Shown: positions 54,668-63,846 of the stretch, piece after piece
How the letters are laid out: every line of letters begins with the position of its first letter
How positions within the stretch are numbered: the first letter of the stretch is position 1
Source of the DNA: Parachlamydiales bacterium
GTDB lineage: Bacteria > Chlamydiota > Chlamydiia > Chlamydiales > SM23-39
NCBI GenBank assembly: GCA_019694475.1
Contig: JAIBBX010000006.1
Span: 1-64,000 of the forward strand
Direction: 5' to 3'
DNA: 64,000 nucleotides
Notes under the pieces: model-generated
Seen by the model: the letters and a program-made list of their open reading frames with translations, nothing else
Told to the model about the DNA's origin: nothing
Databases searched by the model: none
Position numbers and translations under genes: made by a program

Positions 54668-55177
54668 ATGAATATTTCTAGATTGGCAAAAACCTTGTTT
54701 GTTGGGGCTCTCCTATTTACGGCAGGGGCTCTCGGTCAAAAAAATCTTTGCAGCCAGCAGAGCAGCCGAGCTTTGTGCGAAGGGAATTGGGGCATACCAA
54801 GAAGCAATATGCCGCAAATCGTCGACGAAACAAGGGCCCGATACCTAGACAGCCTTCCAGCAGACCGTTTGAGCTTTGAAAGAATCGAGCCTCACAGATT
54901 GACCCCCATTCAAAGCGAGATCAATTCCGGGATCGTTTATAAACTAGTTAAAATTCATAAGCAGGGCGGACAAAATCCATGCGATTTTCCTATCCTTGTG
55001 GCAAGAAATGAGACCCATGACAGTATTATCGATGGGCATCATACACGAAATGCTTGTTGGTTATTAGGCGGTCAGCAGCTCGCAATTGTCATTCGCGATT
55101 TTGCAAGCCGCGTGTTTGAAGATATTTGTAACTTTCCAGGTGTTTTCCGAATCGGACTTAGCGGACGCCGCGTTTAG
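54668..55177 (+). CDS. Exported ParB-like (ParBc_2) protein
   Basis: A 169-residue protein from the ATG at 54668. A signal peptide (NISRLAKTLFVGALLFTAG) is followed by a sequence like the ParBc_2 putative nuclease family: SNMPQI near residue 48, HRLTPIQSEINSGIVYKL, ILVARNE and IIDGHHTRNACWLLG. The DGHH motif is the most conserved part of that family. Export of a ParB-like fold suggests a role outside the cytoplasm, in the periplasm or the host, not in plasmid partition. Its stop overlaps that of the convergent gene. Confidence 0.75.
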   Translation: MNISRLAKTLFVGALLFTAGALGQKNLCSQQSSRALCEGNWGIPRSNMPQIVDETRARYLDSLPADRLSFERIEPHRLTPIQSEINSGIVYKLVKIHKQGGQNPCDFPILVARNETHDSIIDGHHTRNACWLLGGQQLAIVIRDFASRVFEDICNFPGVFRIGLSGRRV

Positions 55178-55575
55178 CGAGAAAAGATCATGTCCCAGAT
55201 CTGCCATTCACGCACAATGTCAATTCCATATGCGCCAACATAGAAGCCTGTTCCAAGTGTATCTCTGATGAATTTCCAAGCATCTGATCCATTGTCATCG
55301 GTATCTTCGAACATCCGATGTTCTACAGAAAAATGTCCTGCGCCTAGTAGAGAAACAACAGAAGCTAAGCATCCGACCGCAGTCAGACCAATCGCCCATC
55401 CCGCAGCGCCTGATGCCGCTAAACTCATAAGTGCGGTCGCTGAAAAGAAAACAGCCGTTGCAAGACCTGCAATAACAAGTGCAACCAGCAACGCTTTGGC
55501 AATGACTTTGCCATTGATTTTAGGTTCTTCTACTATAAAAGGTTCTCTTGAACTTTCAAGTGATAATGCGCTCAT
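55174..55575 (-). CDS. Small hydrophobic protein, Inc-like topology
   Basis: A 133-residue protein with a 25-residue polar N-terminus, two adjacent hydrophobic segments (residues 27-53 and 58-80) and a polar C-terminus (HRMFEDTDDNGSDAWKFIRD). No signal peptide. The bilobed pattern suits an inclusion-membrane protein, but any small membrane protein could look like this. I do not recognise the family. Confidence 0.6.
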   Translation of the reverse strand: MSALSLESSREPFIVEEPKINGKVIAKALLVALVIAGLATAVFFSATALMSLAASGAAGWAIGLTAVGCLASVVSLLGAGHFSVEHRMFEDTDDNGSDAWKFIRDTLGTGFYVGAYGIDIVREWQIWDMIFSR

Positions 55576-55611
55576 GCAATCTATTATATAGATTTTAGTG
55601 ATATCATTCTA

Positions 55612-56112
55612 CTATTTTGAGTTGATAGTAAAGCCAATTCGAGACAATAAAAATCTAATTACTAGTATCGGATGAAAAATTAAATTTTTTATTAAAGAGA
55701 AATAGCTGACGCTGATCATTCTTTTTTTGACTGGAGGCAGATTTTGATTGGCATCGGAGATCCAATCGGGGTAAGGCGGGGGGAGAGGGGGCAGATTCTT
55801 TATAGAAAAAAATTGAATTCCTCGGGTTTCCGAGGTAATTTGGGGCTCTCCGTCAAGGATCGAGCATTCGAAAAGGTGTGTTCTTTTTGAGAGGCGGTTG
55901 ATGGGAATATAATCGCCGACGAGCCGATCAACTTTGACAGTAAAGCCGGTTTCTTCCAAAATTTCTCGTACGATGGCTGTTTCTGCAGATTCGTTTGGGT
56001 CGATCCCGCCGCCAGGGAGGACCCAGACGGGAACATCTCTTCGTTTGATGAGGAGAATGCTCTTGCGATCTGGAGAAAAGATGGCGCCGGCTACGCTTTT
56101 AAGGTCGTTCAT
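55612..56112 (-). CDS. NUDIX hydrolase
   Basis: A 166-residue enzyme starting at the ATG at 56112; the longer frame upstream runs into the palindrome. The Nudix box is complete: GGGIDPNESAETAIVREILE followed by ETGF (the Gx5Ex7REUXEEXGU pattern). Flanking parts (SILLIKRRDVPVWVLPGG, THLFECSILDGEPQ) match the fold. It would cleave a nucleoside-diphosphate-linked compound; the substrate cannot be read. The C-terminus has a basic, hydrophobic tail (LIFHPILVIRFLLSR). Confidence 0.9.
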   Translation of the reverse strand: MNDLKSVAGAIFSPDRKSILLIKRRDVPVWVLPGGGIDPNESAETAIVREILEETGFTVKVDRLVGDYIPINRLSKRTHLFECSILDGEPQITSETRGIQFFSIKNLPPLPPPYPDWISDANQNLPPVKKRMISVSYFSLIKNLIFHPILVIRFLLSRIGFTINSK

Positions 56113-56166
56113 GCAAATTATACCGCTCGTGATTGAAGAATCGGTTCTGCCAGTGTCGGACAGCCA

Positions 56167-56246
56167 CGGATTTTGGGATCCGCCTGCATCACTAAACTTT
56201 TTAAGTTTAGCTGCTTCGGCGCCGGCTGCGCCTGACCCAAAATCCG
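56167..56246. repeat. Nested palindrome between divergent genes
   Basis: CGGATTTTGGG (56167-56177) is inverted as CCCAAAATCCG (56236-56246), and inside lies an 8-bp perfect hairpin CTAAACTT/AAGTTTAG (56192-56210) plus GGCGCC/GGCTG/CGCC sequence. It sits between the NUDIX gene and the lipoprotein gene. Confidence 0.7.
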
Positions 56247-56293
56247 GGCGCCTCCTTGGCATAACTCGATTCTGCAATCTCTCTCGGTATAGA

Positions 56294-56755
56294 ATACTTT
56301 GGTTTTCTCTTTTTCTTATACTCTTATCCTCCTGCTATAAGAATCATCTCTATGTGCAGCAGGAATGGGTGGATCGCAACTTTTTGGCCAGCACGCATGT
56401 CAACACACCGGATCCGAGACAGGTCTGCCCACCTGAAGGGCAAAGGCTTCTAATTGCTTGGCGCTTTCCTGGAAATATGGTGAATGCGGGGCTTAATCTC
56501 GAGCTTACAGTCCGGCTTTGGGACAATGTGGAGGAATTTTACACGCGGCCTATCACTCGTTCGCATGGTTATGCTGCCTTTAATTTTTTTGATCAGAAGC
56601 GGATTCTGACTTATAAAATCGATGTAGTTGATTCTCAGGGCGAGGTCATAGAAGCTTGGGAGCACCATTTTTGGACCAAGCTGATCGATGTGGATCGGAG
56701 CAAAGTTTCAGTCTCTTCCCAGCCTAAGCAGGGATCTGTGATGGAAACGCCGTAG
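56294..56755 (+). CDS. Putative lipoprotein, start codon unresolved
   Basis: About 153 residues. The sequence LWFSLFLILLSSCYKNHLYV is a clear lipoprotein signal with lipobox LSSC, and the mature part is a compact unknown domain (LLIAWRFPGNMVNAGLNLEL, HGYAAFNFFDQKRILTYKID). No ATG, GTG or TTG is found in frame close to the signal; the given start is an ATA. The next in-frame starts (GTG 56153, ATG 56111) lie in or beyond the palindrome and would add 47-61 residues. Its last 121 bp overlap the DAHP synthase gene in antisense. Confidence 0.55.
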   Translation: MLWFSLFLILLSSCYKNHLYVQQEWVDRNFLASTHVNTPDPRQVCPPEGQRLLIAWRFPGNMVNAGLNLELTVRLWDNVEEFYTRPITRSHGYAAFNFFDQKRILTYKIDVVDSQGEVIEAWEHHFWTKLIDVDRSKVSVSSQPKQGSVMETP

Positions 56756-57669
56756 CTTAAAAAATTCGGATCATCGCTCAAAGGCTGCTTGCCGCAAAAG
56801 AGATAGCTTTCCAGCATCAGTCCTGCAATGTTTGGATTGTATGCGGCTTGCTCAACGACCGATTTGAATACAATTTTCTGCTTATTGTGATCTTTTCCGC
56901 AATTTCCGTGAGAGCAATCGATGACGACTCTGGGATCGAGCCTGTGGTCTTTTAGAGATTTGAGCGCGATCGCTATGGAATCTGGGTCGTAGTTTGAGCC
57001 GCTATCGGAGCCGCGCAAAACAAGATGAGTATATGGATTGCCTCGCGATTGCACTTTGCAAATCCGTCCATTTGAATCGATGCCGATATGCGAATGGGGG
57101 ATGCGGGAAGAGAGAATGCCGGCAATTGCGACATCGACATCGCCTCGGAAGTCATTTTTAAAGCCGACTGGAAAAGAAAGGCCAGATGCAAGCTGGCGGT
57201 GAGGCTGGGAAGCAGAAGTTCTAGCGCCAATGAGTCCCCACACAATCAGGTCATCGAAATAAGGGAGAACAAGGGGCTCTAGAAGTTCGGTTGCGCAAGG
57301 GATCCCAAGTTCTGCAATTTTGAGAATCAGAGATCTCGATTTTCTGATTCCTTCTTCAATATCGTGAGTTCCGTCGAGATGAGGATCATAAAGCATGCCT
57401 TTCCAGCCGAGGCGTGTGCGCGCTTTTTCAAAGAAGATGCGCATGACGGGAAAGAAAGCGCTGTTAATTTCATTAGAAAGTTCTTTCAAGTGCACAGCGT
57501 ATTCATAGACTGATTCGACGTCGTGAACGGAGCAGGGGCCGGCAATAAGGGCGAGTCTAGGATCTTTTCTTTCGAGAATCTGAATAGCCTCTTTTCTCCA
57601 GGATGCGATTCTATCTGGAAAAATCAGCGGCAATTCATCTTTAATTTGTGCAGGAGTTGGCAATAGCAT
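56635..57669 (-). CDS. 3-deoxy-7-phosphoheptulonate (DAHP) synthase, class I
   Basis: A 344-residue enzyme of the AroF/G/H type, first step of the shikimate pathway (phosphoenolpyruvate plus erythrose 4-phosphate). Motifs: LALIAGPCSVHD, IGARTSASQPHRQLASGLSF (phosphate and substrate binding), PVGFKN, RVVIDCSHGNCGKDH (metal His) and YGVSITDPCLGWEET. The length is that of feedback-regulated class I alpha enzymes, with a normal N-terminal extension. Tal, also in this window, shares the erythrose 4-phosphate pool. The 3' end overlaps the lipoprotein gene. Confidence 0.95.
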   Translation of the reverse strand: MLLPTPAQIKDELPLIFPDRIASWRKEAIQILERKDPRLALIAGPCSVHDVESVYEYAVHLKELSNEINSAFFPVMRIFFEKARTRLGWKGMLYDPHLDGTHDIEEGIRKSRSLILKIAELGIPCATELLEPLVLPYFDDLIVWGLIGARTSASQPHRQLASGLSFPVGFKNDFRGDVDVAIAGILSSRIPHSHIGIDSNGRICKVQSRGNPYTHLVLRGSDSGSNYDPDSIAIALKSLKDHRLDPRVVIDCSHGNCGKDHNKQKIVFKSVVEQAAYNPNIAGLMLESYLFCGKQPLSDDPNFLSYGVSITDPCLGWEETETLLRSTSISLVQKWCSQASMTSP

Positions 57670-57709
57670 GAGACAACCATCCTAGGAAATCTCCGTTTTT
57701 TTTACCAGT

Positions 57710-59470
57710 TTACGATTTTTTGGAGCTGGGAAAAATGAGAATGAAGGTCGTGCCTTTGCCGAGCTTCGATGTGGCAAAAATCTTTCCTTTGTGCTTCTCG
57801 ATGATGTTCTTCACGATCGAAAGCCCAAGACCGGCGCCGCCAGCTTTGCGCGAACGGGCTTTGTCAACAGTGTAAAATCGATCGAATATATGCGGAAGAT
57901 CCGTTTCAGAGATTCCGATCCCATTATCTTGAATGCTGAGCTGAATCTCGCGATTCTGTTTTTCAATGCGGACTTCGATTTCTGGATTGCCTTGCGAATA
58001 TTTCACCGCATTTTCAAGGATGTTCGTAATCGCCATCTCAATCAAATCCACATCGGCAATAATGAGAGCTTTCTCAAGATCCGTTTTTAGATTCGCTTTA
58101 ACTTGAGGATTAAGGGCTAAGAGTTGGTCGATGCATCTTTCAGCAGCTAATATCAAATCAGTGGACTGAAGCCTTTCTGGCGGAATGTGTTCAATGTCAG
58201 ATAGAATAATGAGACTCCGAACCAATTTATCAAGGCGCATACAGGTGCGGACAATTTTTTCTGTGATCTCATAAAGCATTTCTTTCGAGAGATCTGGAAT
58301 GTCTTGGAGCGTTTCCGCAAATCCGCGGATGATCGTGATCGGTGTGCGAAGCTCATGAGAAGCATTCGCTACAAAATCTTTGCCTACTTCAAGAAGACGA
58401 TAAGCGTAAGTTTTGTCTTGGATCACTAAGATGGCTCCCATTTTATGAGCAAGCGGCGCAGCAATCAGATCGTAGAAGAGCGGCGCTGTATCGCGGATCG
58501 TAATTGTTTGAATGATCGGTTCAGAATTTTTTAAAGCATGCTGGATGAGCTCATGTCCTTCTCTCGATAATTCGGTAGAGAACTGATTGAGAGAGCTGTA
58601 TATGATCTCTCTCTTTTCTATCTCAAGCATTTTGCATGCGGTTGCATTGATGAATACAACGTTTGCATCGAGATCGACGGCAACAACCCCTTCGCCTAGA
58701 GATTCGAGGATTTCTTCCGTTTCTTCTTTTTGCGCCTGCAGATGTTCTATTTCCCTTTTAATTCTTAGCCGCAAAGAATTGAAAATGTTCGCAAGCTTTC
58801 CAAATTCACCCTTCTCTTCAATTTCAGGTAAAGCAATTTCAGGAAGAAATTCTTCTTTCCCCTGCTCGTATGGTTTTAAAGCATCAATAATGTATTTAAG
58901 GGGTTTGAGGATGATATGAACAATGCTGGCATTCGCGATTGTTGTGGTTGCAATAAATAAAACGCACAAAATTAAAATTGCAATGTCATACCATTGGATT
59001 ATTTGATCGATGATATTAATAGTGAAGTTGACGTGAAGGATGTAGGCTTGCCCATTTGCTGCAAAGCGAAGCCCAACAAAATAAAATTCCTTATGAAAAA
59101 ATGGGGACATGCGCTTCGAAAATCCGTATCCATATTTTACCGTTTGTATGACTTCGGGTTCATTTTTTTGTATGGTCTGAATCTGTTCCTCAGTAAAATC
59201 AGGTATTTCATTGTGATAGAGTGTATTTCCCTCTGCGTCCAATAAGCTCGATGGACGGAATATGAATTCAGGATCCGTTTTCATGAGCTGGACCATCGCT
59301 TGAGTGTTGGGCTCAGCTTGAAGCTTTTCGATCATCCCTTCGGTCATATGGACCATTGCCTTTCGCATTCCAAGCATGGCTGTCGATTTGACAACAGGGA
59401 TTACGCAAAGCGAAAGAATAATGAATACAAAGATGTGGCTGATCGTGATTTTCTTTCTAAACGAGAGCAT
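57710..59470 (-). CDS. Sensor histidine kinase (PhoR-like)
   Basis: A 586-residue inner-membrane kinase. Two membrane helices (about 10-30 and 165-190) frame a periplasmic sensor of 130 residues, followed by a HAMP-like linker, a coiled coil (LRLRIKREIEHLQAQKEETE), a PAS domain (LGEGVVAVDLDANVVFINAT), a HisKA domain with FVANASHELRTP (phospho-His372) and an HATPase domain (NILENAVKYS, DNGIGISETDLPHIF, GGAGLGLSIVKNI). No response regulator gene is adjacent; DAHP synthase lies downstream 40 bp away. The signal is unknown. Confidence 0.95.
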   Translation of the reverse strand: MLSFRKKITISHIFVFIILSLCVIPVVKSTAMLGMRKAMVHMTEGMIEKLQAEPNTQAMVQLMKTDPEFIFRPSSLLDAEGNTLYHNEIPDFTEEQIQTIQKNEPEVIQTVKYGYGFSKRMSPFFHKEFYFVGLRFAANGQAYILHVNFTINIIDQIIQWYDIAILILCVLFIATTTIANASIVHIILKPLKYIIDALKPYEQGKEEFLPEIALPEIEEKGEFGKLANIFNSLRLRIKREIEHLQAQKEETEEILESLGEGVVAVDLDANVVFINATACKMLEIEKREIIYSSLNQFSTELSREGHELIQHALKNSEPIIQTITIRDTAPLFYDLIAAPLAHKMGAILVIQDKTYAYRLLEVGKDFVANASHELRTPITIIRGFAETLQDIPDLSKEMLYEITEKIVRTCMRLDKLVRSLIILSDIEHIPPERLQSTDLILAAERCIDQLLALNPQVKANLKTDLEKALIIADVDLIEMAITNILENAVKYSQGNPEIEVRIEKQNREIQLSIQDNGIGISETDLPHIFDRFYTVDKARSRKAGGAGLGLSIVKNIIEKHKGKIFATSKLGKGTTFILIFPSSKKS

Positions 59471-59562
59471 GTTTTCAACATAATCGTTTTGCTATCCCTA
59501 GCCAAGTATTTTTTTGCAAAAATTCTGTATGGACTGCACAATGATAAAAAACGGATTAACCT

Positions 59563-62500
59563 ATGACGTTTAGAATTTTCGCCTGTTTAGCCTTGTCATC
59601 CCTGTACGCGCTCCCAGAAGCTCCGCATATTTCTTCTGGAGAAGCTTCTTTGAATCTCTATTCTCCAGAATGTTTAGAGATCATCACATCCGATCGGACG
59701 ATTCTTGAATGGGCGAAATTTCATGTCGGCGAATCTGAGACAACCCGCTTTTTGCAGCCGAATGCCGAAAGCACAGTTTTAAATTACGTTCTCGGCGCCG
59801 AAACTTCTCAAATTCTAGGGAGATTGGAATCGAATGGTCAACTTGTGCTGATCAATCCCAATGGAATTCTTGTGGGACGAGAAGCGTCCATACATACAGG
59901 ATCTTTTGTCGCTTCATCGCTTGATGTGAATCGAGATCTTTATTTGAATAAAGGTTTTTTGTCTTTTGAGAGCAAAACAATTGATTCCTTGGTCCTGTGC
60001 GAAGGAAAAATTTCCGGCTGCGAAGTATTTCTCATCGGAAATAAGGTGGAAAATAAGGGACAGATTTTCGCAGAAAGCAAAGCGGGGTTGTTTGGCGGCA
60101 GCATTTCTTTGCATGATCTCAAATGGAGAGACGGAATCGAGAGCTCAACCGTTCGTCACAGCGGTTCGATTCATGCTACGAATGAGACCATTTTGCTGGG
60201 AGATTTTATACATCTGCAAGAACACTCCAACATTTCTTCTGACAGCTTAGAGATAGGAGGGAAAGTTCGAATCGAAGGATCCTTTGTTGCAATGGATGCT
60301 TCTGCTCGTATTTCTGCAAGCTCGAATGTGGATGGAGGAACTGTTCTTTTGTTGGGAAATCAGACCTATTTTCAAGGTTCCGTCCTTGCCAAAGGGGGGA
60401 TTGGAAAAGGAGGTTTTGCCGAAATCTCAGGCAAAGAAGCATTGCATTTTGCAGGAACTTTTGACGGCTCTTCACAGATAGAAAAAGGGAATCTCCTTCT
60501 TGACCCGAATGATATTACGATTAGCGCTGGCGGCACATCCGGAGGGATGTTCCCTGTAAATGGGACCTGTTTTGATGGAACCTTGCCTTTGGGAGCCTGT
60601 CATTCAGCCACTTCCGGATCACAGCCCGCAGTCCTGAATGTAACAGAGCTTGCTAATGCTCTTGCCAATAACAATGTTACAGTCCAAACCAACCCGGCAA
60701 CCGCAGGCGGCTCTGGCGATATCACTTTAAGTGCGCCGCTTACTTGGATGGGACCCACTTCTTTGACTCTCAAAGCAGGGAGAAATCTTCTGATCCAAGA
60801 TTCCATCCAAGCTCCCTTCCCTTTGAGTTCCGCTGGAGATCAAATCATTTTGATTGCGGATTCGGGAGGAACGGGAACAGGAGATGTCGTCATTGGTTTT
60901 CCGGGTCAGCCCGGAACAATTCTTTTTCAAACGGAAAACGGCGGGATTTCAATGAGTGGAGCCAATATTTCGATTGGCGATCCGACAGGGAATGCCATTC
61001 AAATCAATGCTCTTGGTCCCTTCGGTACTTTGAGAATGACCGCATCTTCCAATTTGCAAATTCAACCTCCAAATGTTGGTTTTCCTGGTGCGATTGATAT
61101 TTTGAGCGACCAAGGCCTTACAATAAACGCTGCGACATTCTTGGTCCAAGGAGGAGGAGATCCGGGAAATCACGTTCAGATAACAGCGCTTGCGCCCCTT
61201 CAGGCAACCATAACTGGTCTTGCTCAAATCAATGGGGGATCGGGAAACATGACAAACGCTAGCGTGATTTCAAGCGGCAATATGGTGTTTTCTGCAGGAA
61301 GTCTAAGCATGCTTGGAGGAACTGATGCGACTGGGCAATGTGAAGCCATTTTGCAAACCAATGCGAGTCAAACGGTAAACGTCGCTGACTTGTTGCAGAT
61401 GACAGGAGGAACGACCCCCGCTCAAGATTTAGCAGGCTGCTATATCGCAGCACAAGCTAACCAAACAGTCAATGCTGGGCGGATTCGGATGGTTGCAGGA
61501 GATCAGCAAGACGTTTCAACGAAAATTACATGCGCGGGCAATCAAGTTGTCAATTGCGCGGGAAATCTGTTTCTCTCGGGTATTTTGAATGTTCTCAATG
61601 ATCAAGCAGAAATTGGATATGGAACGTCTCAATTGATCAATGCCGGTTCAATCACATTGCTAGGGCAGACGATATTGGGTTATGACAATTTACTCGGCGC
61701 AGGAGGCCCTCAAACAATCCATGTAGTTACAGATTTCGTGCAGGATGCTTTTTCTAATGTGCCTCCAGCTTCTTCTCTTGTTCAGTCCGATTCAGGGCAT
61801 GCTCAAACGGTCATTATCGGGGGGAATCTCACAACCCAAGGGAATGTAGGCGGATCTGCATCTTCATGGAATTCTGGCGATGGTTCGCTTATGAATGTGC
61901 ATGGTAACTGGAATATGCTGGGGAATGGCGGCGCTGTTTCTTATACAACAGGGAAGAATTCAACCCTAATTGTAGGAAACGATCTGACGATTGATTCCAC
62001 TACAAGCCTAGGCTCAACTTGCAATATATCAGGAGACGACGGCTATCGTGTAACTATCGGTAACGATTTAATCATCGGCAATCCAACAAGTCAAGGCCAG
62101 CAAATATTAACAATCGGTAACTTTGGGTCATTGACGGTAGATTCTAATGTCAACATCACTTCCGGATCCGGAACCACGAGCGAGTCGCGGGTGCTCACTT
62201 TTTCAAATGCCTTTATTGAAGTGGGGCATGATTTTACGATTCAAGCAGGATCGGGTATGACCTCTCGTGGAGGACTCGATCAATTTATTGGGGCAGGTCC
62301 TGTTGGGTTAGTTCAGGTGATTGTAGGCAACGACTTTACTGTAACGGGAGGCTCCGGAGATCAAGCTTGGGGATTCATTGCGAATTTTAGCACGAGAGAA
62401 ATTCAAGTAGGCCGTGATTTCATCATTACTGGGGGAACCGGCTTAAGCGGGGAAGCATTTTTATATTCATTTGGTTTCCTTGGCCAAGGGCCTGATTCGC

Positions 62501-63846
62501 TCTCTCCTGCCAGCGTCACTCTTCATGCGGGAAGAGATATTTCTATTTCGGGAGGTAATTCTGCGATGGGAGGCGCCTACGGCTACATTGCTGGAGAAAA
62601 TAGCCCCGTTGTTTTAGCCGCCGGAAGAAATGTGAATCTAACAGCAGGATCATTGGCAGCCAATAATCATGCAATGATTGGTTCCGCATGGTTTGATCTT
62701 TCTATATTTCTTCTTCCAAACCTTGCAGACACGAATTTAGTTCAAATTTCTGCCTTTGGCAATTTTACGGCCCAAAATGGACCTACGGGATCGATTGCTT
62801 ATTTAGATTTTGTAGCTGCAGGCCCAGGTTTAGTGGATCCCTTTGACCGCGGAGGCCTGGTGCCGAACAATAATGGCTCTCTTATTATTAAGACAGGAGG
62901 AGACCTGATTGTATCAAGCGGATTCAATGCTTCTGAAGCCCCGATTCCCTACACCATCCACCCAATTATCGCATTGGCCGATCATTCTTTTACCAGCGGC
63001 GAGGCTTGGACTGCATCTTCTAATTCTTTTCTCTCTTCAACCCCTCTAGCCTTGACTTCTCCCGCTCAAATTAGCAATTTCCGCGGCGGTTTTAAAGTGG
63101 ATACCGGCTCTTTGGGAACTGGGATTGCTTTTACTTCCGTATTAGGCGAAATCCACGTCAGCTCTGCGGAAAATTTTACAACGTTTTCTCAGGCCAATTT
63201 GACGATTGGAAATAGCGCGAACTTGAATGAGTTGACTTTGACATCGATCCAAGGAAATATCACTGTAGATCCATTTCACAATATTTTCATTACCAACGGC
63301 GTTACGACAGGCGGCAATGTTTTCATGATTGCCCAAAACAACATTGAAATGAGTGCGACTGGATTTATCGCCGCAGGCGGCAGCGTCGATCTTGTAACTG
63401 ACAATCAAGCTCCCATTCGTCCGCTAATCGGCCCAGGCGCCTTTTTGATGAATTCTTCAGCAACCATCACAACAGGTTCAACCTTGCGCATTTATACCGC
63501 GCGTCAACCGCAAAATTCAATCCTAGGGCTTCTCAATGCCAATACTTTTACTCCCGGAGCTCTTTTCAAAGATACGTCTACAGAAAGATGGTGTGTCTAT
63601 TATCCAAATCCGATTTTGGGATCTCCATACACCATTTTTTATAAAGACTGCCTATCCATTTTAAGCTACCAGGCCAATTTGATTGTTTCTGAAATGCTGT
63701 CAGATTTGCATCCAGCGGATGAATACTTGGGTTGGAAAGAACGATTCTCTTGGGAAGATGAGTTTCTATTCGAGACCTTTTATCTAAGAAGAAGGAATCT
63801 CCACTTGATTAACCTTCCCAAATCTTGGACTCAACTCACAGATTAA
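59563..63846 (+). CDS. Filamentous-haemagglutinin-like exoprotein 2 (TPS domain, beta-helix)
   Basis: A 1427-residue surface or secreted protein, paralogous to the 11553 protein. After a short signal (residues 1-16) comes a TPS domain with SNGQLVLINPNGILVG and GSFVASS. The long middle is a Gly/Asn-rich beta-helix with recurring motifs (VGNDLTIDS, VGNDFTVTGG, VGRDFIITGG, HAGRDISISGG, AAGRNVNLTAG). Residues 1287-1427 repeat the C-terminal domain of the first protein (NSILGLLNA, WCVYYP, YKDCL, FYLRRRNLHLI). No TpsB is nearby. Its stop overlaps the valS stop by 2 bp on the other strand. It lies between the V-ATPase operon and valS. Confidence 0.87.
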   Translation: MTFRIFACLALSSLYALPEAPHISSGEASLNLYSPECLEIITSDRTILEWAKFHVGESETTRFLQPNAESTVLNYVLGAETSQILGRLESNGQLVLINPNGILVGREASIHTGSFVASSLDVNRDLYLNKGFLSFESKTIDSLVLCEGKISGCEVFLIGNKVENKGQIFAESKAGLFGGSISLHDLKWRDGIESSTVRHSGSIHATNETILLGDFIHLQEHSNISSDSLEIGGKVRIEGSFVAMDASARISASSNVDGGTVLLLGNQTYFQGSVLAKGGIGKGGFAEISGKEALHFAGTFDGSSQIEKGNLLLDPNDITISAGGTSGGMFPVNGTCFDGTLPLGACHSATSGSQPAVLNVTELANALANNNVTVQTNPATAGGSGDITLSAPLTWMGPTSLTLKAGRNLLIQDSIQAPFPLSSAGDQIILIADSGGTGTGDVVIGFPGQPGTILFQTENGGISMSGANISIGDPTGNAIQINALGPFGTLRMTASSNLQIQPPNVGFPGAIDILSDQGLTINAATFLVQGGGDPGNHVQITALAPLQATITGLAQINGGSGNMTNASVISSGNMVFSAGSLSMLGGTDATGQCEAILQTNASQTVNVADLLQMTGGTTPAQDLAGCYIAAQANQTVNAGRIRMVAGDQQDVSTKITCAGNQVVNCAGNLFLSGILNVLNDQAEIGYGTSQLINAGSITLLGQTILGYDNLLGAGGPQTIHVVTDFVQDAFSNVPPASSLVQSDSGHAQTVIIGGNLTTQGNVGGSASSWNSGDGSLMNVHGNWNMLGNGGAVSYTTGKNSTLIVGNDLTIDSTTSLGSTCNISGDDGYRVTIGNDLIIGNPTSQGQQILTIGNFGSLTVDSNVNITSGSGTTSESRVLTFSNAFIEVGHDFTIQAGSGMTSRGGLDQFIGAGPVGLVQVIVGNDFTVTGGSGDQAWGFIANFSTREIQVGRDFIITGGTGLSGEAFLYSFGFLGQGPDSLSPASVTLHAGRDISISGGNSAMGGAYGYIAGENSPVVLAAGRNVNLTAGSLAANNHAMIGSAWFDLSIFLLPNLADTNLVQISAFGNFTAQNGPTGSIAYLDFVAAGPGLVDPFDRGGLVPNNNGSLIIKTGGDLIVSSGFNASEAPIPYTIHPIIALADHSFTSGEAWTASSNSFLSSTPLALTSPAQISNFRGGFKVDTGSLGTGIAFTSVLGEIHVSSAENFTTFSQANLTIGNSANLNELTLTSIQGNITVDPFHNIFITNGVTTGGNVFMIAQNNIEMSATGFIAAGGSVDLVTDNQAPIRPLIGPGAFLMNSSATITTGSTLRIYTARQPQNSILGLLNANTFTPGALFKDTSTERWCVYYPNPILGSPYTIFYKDCLSILSYQANLIVSEMLSDLHPADEYLGWKERFSWEDEFLFETFYLRRRNLHLINLPKSWTQLTD

